Assembly (NCBI RefSeq): GCF_007741495.1
Contig: NZ_CP036262.1
Span: 7,130,001-7,194,000 of the forward strand
DNA from: Roseimaritima multifibrata
Lineage (GTDB): Bacteria > Planctomycetota > Planctomycetia > Pirellulales > Pirellulaceae
Length of the DNA stretch: 64,000 nt
Direction of reading: 5' to 3'
A program made the translations under genes and the position numbers. This document shows positions 61,029 through 64,000 of the stretch, in pieces. Under the pieces are notes generated by a model. That model searched no databases and was not told where the DNA came from. It was given only the letters and a program-made list of their open reading frames with translations. The number at the start of each line of letters is the position of its first letter. Position 1 is the stretch's first letter.

Positions 61029-63830
61029 TCAGGACCGAACCAGACGAATACCGAGCGGCAGTGTTTCTCCGAACACTGCCGCTTCGTCGTCTGTCTCCAG
61101 TCGGCCGCCATCTCGAACCAACGAACAATAGTGTTCACTGGCTCCGGCCCCTCTTAACCAAGCGACGACCGCATCTCGGTCGTGTTCCGCCAGGTCTCGA
61201 AAACGATCTCCCGTTGGGAGCGAAAGCTGAACGAGGGCTAGCGGCAGACTGCTACAGTCTGCCTTGCGTGCCGTTAATTGCTCGACCCAACGAGCCACTT
61301 CGTCGCGTGGGACGGTTGTATTGAGTGGGCCGTAGGTTAGTTGCCGGCTTCCCAACCTTCCGATCGTCCAGATCATCGCCTCATGTAGTTTCGCGTGCTT
61401 TTTGTTTTTGGACATCTGCAACGCCAATCTTCCCCACTCGATTTTTGTTTGGATGTCCAAACGCTCCAGCGAACCAACCAATCGCCAATTCTCTAAAGCT
61501 TCATTGGTTGGCATTCGGACCCCTTTGCCTCGTAACATCGCGTTCAAGGGAAGGACCAATTGCTCTTGCTGTGCCGGAGTCAATCCACCAGCGATCCGCC
61601 GCCACAGAATGGCCGATTCGATGCTGGACGAAGCAGCAGGAAAAGCCAATTTATTGTGGATCACACGCCACGTCTGTGCGACTCGCCAATCGTCGACGGC
61701 CACTCCGTAGCCTGGACGCAAACAATAACCCAACAGATTCAGCCAACGCGATTCATGCTGAGGCGACACACGGCGTCCGGCCTGTTCATCAAACAGGGTC
61801 TGCCAAAAAGAACGCAGCAACGATGGCGGCCATGCGGCGCGGGGCTGTTCTAAAATGGACTGCAATGCTTTAACCAGCCGACTGGGTGGCTGCGAATCGC
61901 CTTTCCAATCACTCGCAAAGACCGAAGCTATCTGTTCTTCGCACTGGGACACGGTTTCACTGTCCACAATCCCTGCCGCTTCGCCTCCCCCTTGGTGTGC
62001 GGTACGATCGGTTTCCAGGGTACTGCGAATATCGAAGTCCAATTTCCATCGCTGCCCCGAAACGGGATCGACGCAATGAAGCCCAACCGTTCCGATCTCG
62101 CTTAGTTCGGCCTCGACCAAGACCCGCAGCGTGGTCTCTTTCCGGCGACGTTTCTGGACCAGTGCCGTACAAATCGGCGGCAACGGCGTCGCTTCCCCCG
62201 ACTGCATGGGAATCACCTCTCCCACGTCATCAGCCAATCGCGTGCTGCTAACCCACAACGGAAACTGAACCGGAGTTCCAATTTGCATTTCTAGCGGATG
62301 CGTATCGGCGACAAACCGCTCTCCTGCCTCGGCACTGCCGGGGATCAGACAGAGCCCGGTTGGCGGGTGGTCGCTAACCTGCATGTAATAAGATCGTCCC
62401 AGGTTGGCCGCGATCCGAATGCCTTGCCCGCGACGAACCATCCCGTAATAGGCGGCCCCTCGCGAAACCGCTAAATCGAGGCGCTGATTATCCAGGACGG
62501 TTGGTTTCCAATCGGATTCGTCTGCGAACCAGCGAGTCAGCGAGTCAACGATCCGCTGGCCGATCGCCGGAGCTCCCATCACACCACCGTTAAACAGTAC
62601 CAAGTCAGGGCGATCGGCTGCCTCGGTATCATCCCCCATCCCGCTACGGCGATGATCGGAGAGAAATGCAGCCAGATGTCGAGTGATCCCAGGGTCGGAG
62701 GCATACGGCAAACCAAACTCTTGGAACCCACTCTGCCCCGCTTCTGGACGCGTGTTGAGTTCCACCGCGGGAAAAAATCCGTCCAGTAGTGTCTGATCGA
62801 CTTCGGCGGCCGTCAGCGAAATCTGAATCGCCCCGCCCACCAATCGTGCCCCTTCCGCAGGCAGATTGATCGTGTACTCCTCGGGCCTTTCGGTCGCCAA
62901 CATCGTCTCCTTGACCACCCGTGACGCCTGTACCAACCGTTCCCATTGAGACGGGGTCAATTTCGTCTCAGGTTGATCCGCCTGCCATTTCGATTCGGCG
63001 TACTTGGCGATCGCCAGATCCAAATTATCACCGCCCAGGATCAAGTGCTTACCGACCGCGACACGATGAAACTGCACCTGTCCGCCACCGGCGGCTCGAA
63101 CACGAATCAGCGTCAGGTCAGTGGTCCCTCCGCCGATATCGCAAACCAAAATCAACTGTCCCGGAGTAACCGCATCCTGCCAGGCTTCGCCCTGAGAATC
63201 GATCCAGGCATAAAACGCCGCTTGCGGTTCTTCGATCAAATAAACACGAGGCAAACCGGCCTGCTTCGCGGCTTGAACCGTCAATTCACGCGCCACTTCG
63301 TCGAACGATGCAGGCAACGTGATCACGACATCTTGATCGGCCAACAAGGCGTCGGGATGTTCGTAATCCCAAGCCTCGCGGAGATGTTTCAAGTAGGCCG
63401 CCGAGACATCGACCGGCGACAATCGTTGCACCCCCGCTTCACCGTGCCAGGGGAGCAGGTCCGCGGTCCGGTCGACCCCGTCGTGCGACAACCAACTTTT
63501 TGCAGACGAGGCTTGGCGGCCGGGATGTCGGCCTCCCGCATCGCGCGCGAACAAGCCAACGCAACTGGCCGGTGAGGACTCTTGCCACGGTAGCCGCGGC
63601 GCATCACCGGCCGCTTCCTCTACCGTCCATTCATAATGGAAAGAAGGCAACGTGTCGCGACGTTCCCATTGCCGCAGGTCGACCCACTGGGGGACTCGCA
63701 GCGATTCGACCTGCCAAGGATCTTGGGTCGTATCGACAAAACTAACCGCACAGTTGGTCGTTCCAAGATCGATGCCAACGACATACCGAGATAGATTAGT
63801 CTCCTCGGCCCCCTCCGCACTCTCGCTCAT
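61029..63830 (-). CDS. Large Hsp70-family protein (planctomycete type)
   Basis: 933 residues, longer than DnaK (about 640). The actin-like ATPase is recognisable: VVGIDLGTTNCAVSFVD (phosphate 1), LILVCDIGGGTTDLTLI (phosphate 2), DLVLFNGGVMGAPAIGQRIV (adenosine motif). The C-terminal half (about 500-930) is not a normal DnaK substrate domain: it has a beta-rich part and then a helical region (LNLLGYCLRPGYGVAVDDWRV). Its ATG overlaps the stop of a second gene (ATGA), so they are translated together. It is probably a regulatory or chaperone-like ATPase; no co-chaperone genes are visible. Confidence 0.85.
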   Translation of the reverse strand: MSESAEGAEETNLSRYVVGIDLGTTNCAVSFVDTTQDPWQVESLRVPQWVDLRQWERRDTLPSFHYEWTVEEAAGDAPRLPWQESSPASCVGLFARDAGGRHPGRQASSAKSWLSHDGVDRTADLLPWHGEAGVQRLSPVDVSAAYLKHLREAWDYEHPDALLADQDVVITLPASFDEVARELTVQAAKQAGLPRVYLIEEPQAAFYAWIDSQGEAWQDAVTPGQLILVCDIGGGTTDLTLIRVRAAGGGQVQFHRVAVGKHLILGGDNLDLAIAKYAESKWQADQPETKLTPSQWERLVQASRVVKETMLATERPEEYTINLPAEGARLVGGAIQISLTAAEVDQTLLDGFFPAVELNTRPEAGQSGFQEFGLPYASDPGITRHLAAFLSDHRRSGMGDDTEAADRPDLVLFNGGVMGAPAIGQRIVDSLTRWFADESDWKPTVLDNQRLDLAVSRGAAYYGMVRRGQGIRIAANLGRSYYMQVSDHPPTGLCLIPGSAEAGERFVADTHPLEMQIGTPVQFPLWVSSTRLADDVGEVIPMQSGEATPLPPICTALVQKRRRKETTLRVLVEAELSEIGTVGLHCVDPVSGQRWKLDFDIRSTLETDRTAHQGGGEAAGIVDSETVSQCEEQIASVFASDWKGDSQPPSRLVKALQSILEQPRAAWPPSLLRSFWQTLFDEQAGRRVSPQHESRWLNLLGYCLRPGYGVAVDDWRVAQTWRVIHNKLAFPAASSSIESAILWRRIAGGLTPAQQEQLVLPLNAMLRGKGVRMPTNEALENWRLVGSLERLDIQTKIEWGRLALQMSKNKKHAKLHEAMIWTIGRLGSRQLTYGPLNTTVPRDEVARWVEQLTARKADCSSLPLALVQLSLPTGDRFRDLAEHDRDAVVAWLRGAGASEHYCSLVRDGGRLETDDEAAVFGETLPLGIRLVRS

Positions 63831-64000
63831 ACCGGTTCCCCGTGACCCTCTTCACGAACGTTGAATTCCATCTTCCATTCTTCATCACTGCGGGTTGCCC
63901 GGCACCATAATTCGAACATTCCCAGTTCCGTGATTCGACTGTGAAACTGAACCGGCACGAAGGGTTCGTCCCCTGCGTTTTCGCTGGTCAATTGCAACTC
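63827..64000 (-). CDS. C-terminus of an upstream gene, probably a second Hsp70-family protein
   Basis: Only the last 57 codons are in the window; the start is beyond 64000. The readable part (VPVQFHSRITELGMFELWCR, then EWKMEFNVREEG) resembles the C-terminal beta region of Hsp70-like proteins that occur in tandem with the preceding type in planctomycetes. The stop TGA overlaps the next start (ATGA). Identity from this much sequence is tentative. Confidence 0.55.
   Translation of the reverse strand, partial: ELQLTSENAGDEPFVPVQFHSRITELGMFELWCRATRSDEEWKMEFNVREEGHGEPV

Noticed and set aside
1-64000. tRNA, rRNA, riboswitch, IS element or integrase/attachment sites
   Set aside because: No cloverleaf, rRNA segment, transposase or integrase motif was recognised on reading; a covariance-model scan could still find small RNAs.

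Overview
The window is chromosomal DNA from a planctomycete, most likely a member of the Pirellulaceae (Rhodopirellula/Blastopirellula-like). Pointers are four DUF1559 prepilin-like genes, PQQ-type beta-propeller proteins, a tetrahydromethanopterin (H4MPT) C1 gene pair (fae, mtdB), paired Hsp70-family genes, DUF374, DUF3467 and DUF3754 proteins, scattered operons with weak Shine-Dalgarno use, and many dispersed palindromic repeats in the gaps. There is no rRNA, tRNA, CRISPR array, prophage or insertion sequence that I can support.

Layout. 1-9.5 kb: the end of a type IIA topoisomerase B subunit, a compact UvrC/Cho-like nuclease, a gingipain-type peptidase, a PHP-domain protein, a DUF1559 gene with its lipoprotein, and an EamA exporter. 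10-17 kb: a second DUF1559/lipoprotein pair, a secreted lectin-like protein, a ceramidase-like protein, an Ala/Asp-rich lipoprotein and an O-antigen ligase-like protein. 17-22 kb: mtdB, fae and an ATP-grasp protein (C1 metabolism), then DUF3754 and a HAD phosphatase. 22-27 kb: the third DUF1559 gene and an NtrB/NtrC-like two-component pair. 27-33 kb: ychF, trpS, trpE, trpG and an AONS/KBL-family PLP enzyme. 33-37 kb: the fourth DUF1559 gene with a tiny lipoprotein, a 5 x 103-bp tandem palindromic array, an FHA-GAF-sigma54 activator and a DUF3467 protein.

37.6-43.1 kb holds the most unusual unit: a three-gene minus-strand operon of a GAF-HlyD membrane-fusion protein, a second secreted HlyD adaptor, and a PqqD-M50 metalloprotease-HlyD fusion, with no ABC or RND pump next to it. 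43-48 kb: a small unknown protein, UDP-glucose dehydrogenase and a Ser/Thr kinase. 47.8-54.1 kb is a minus-strand run: cupin, two large PQQ-propeller proteins (one a lipoprotein with two kinds of low-complexity repeats), a receiver domain lacking the phospho-Asp, and panD. 54.6-64 kb: a cysteine-rich repeat protein with about 48 cysteines, a degenerate PilB/GspE ATPase, a DUF374 acyltransferase, a lipoprotein plus Wza-like export protein, and two tandem Hsp70-family genes (the second runs off the window).

Themes are envelope biology (export adaptors, lipoproteins, capsule precursor and export genes, pseudopilin-like proteins) and many intergenic inverted repeats of at least three families. 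All function assignments come from motifs read in the sequence and from knowledge of the families; no database search was run.
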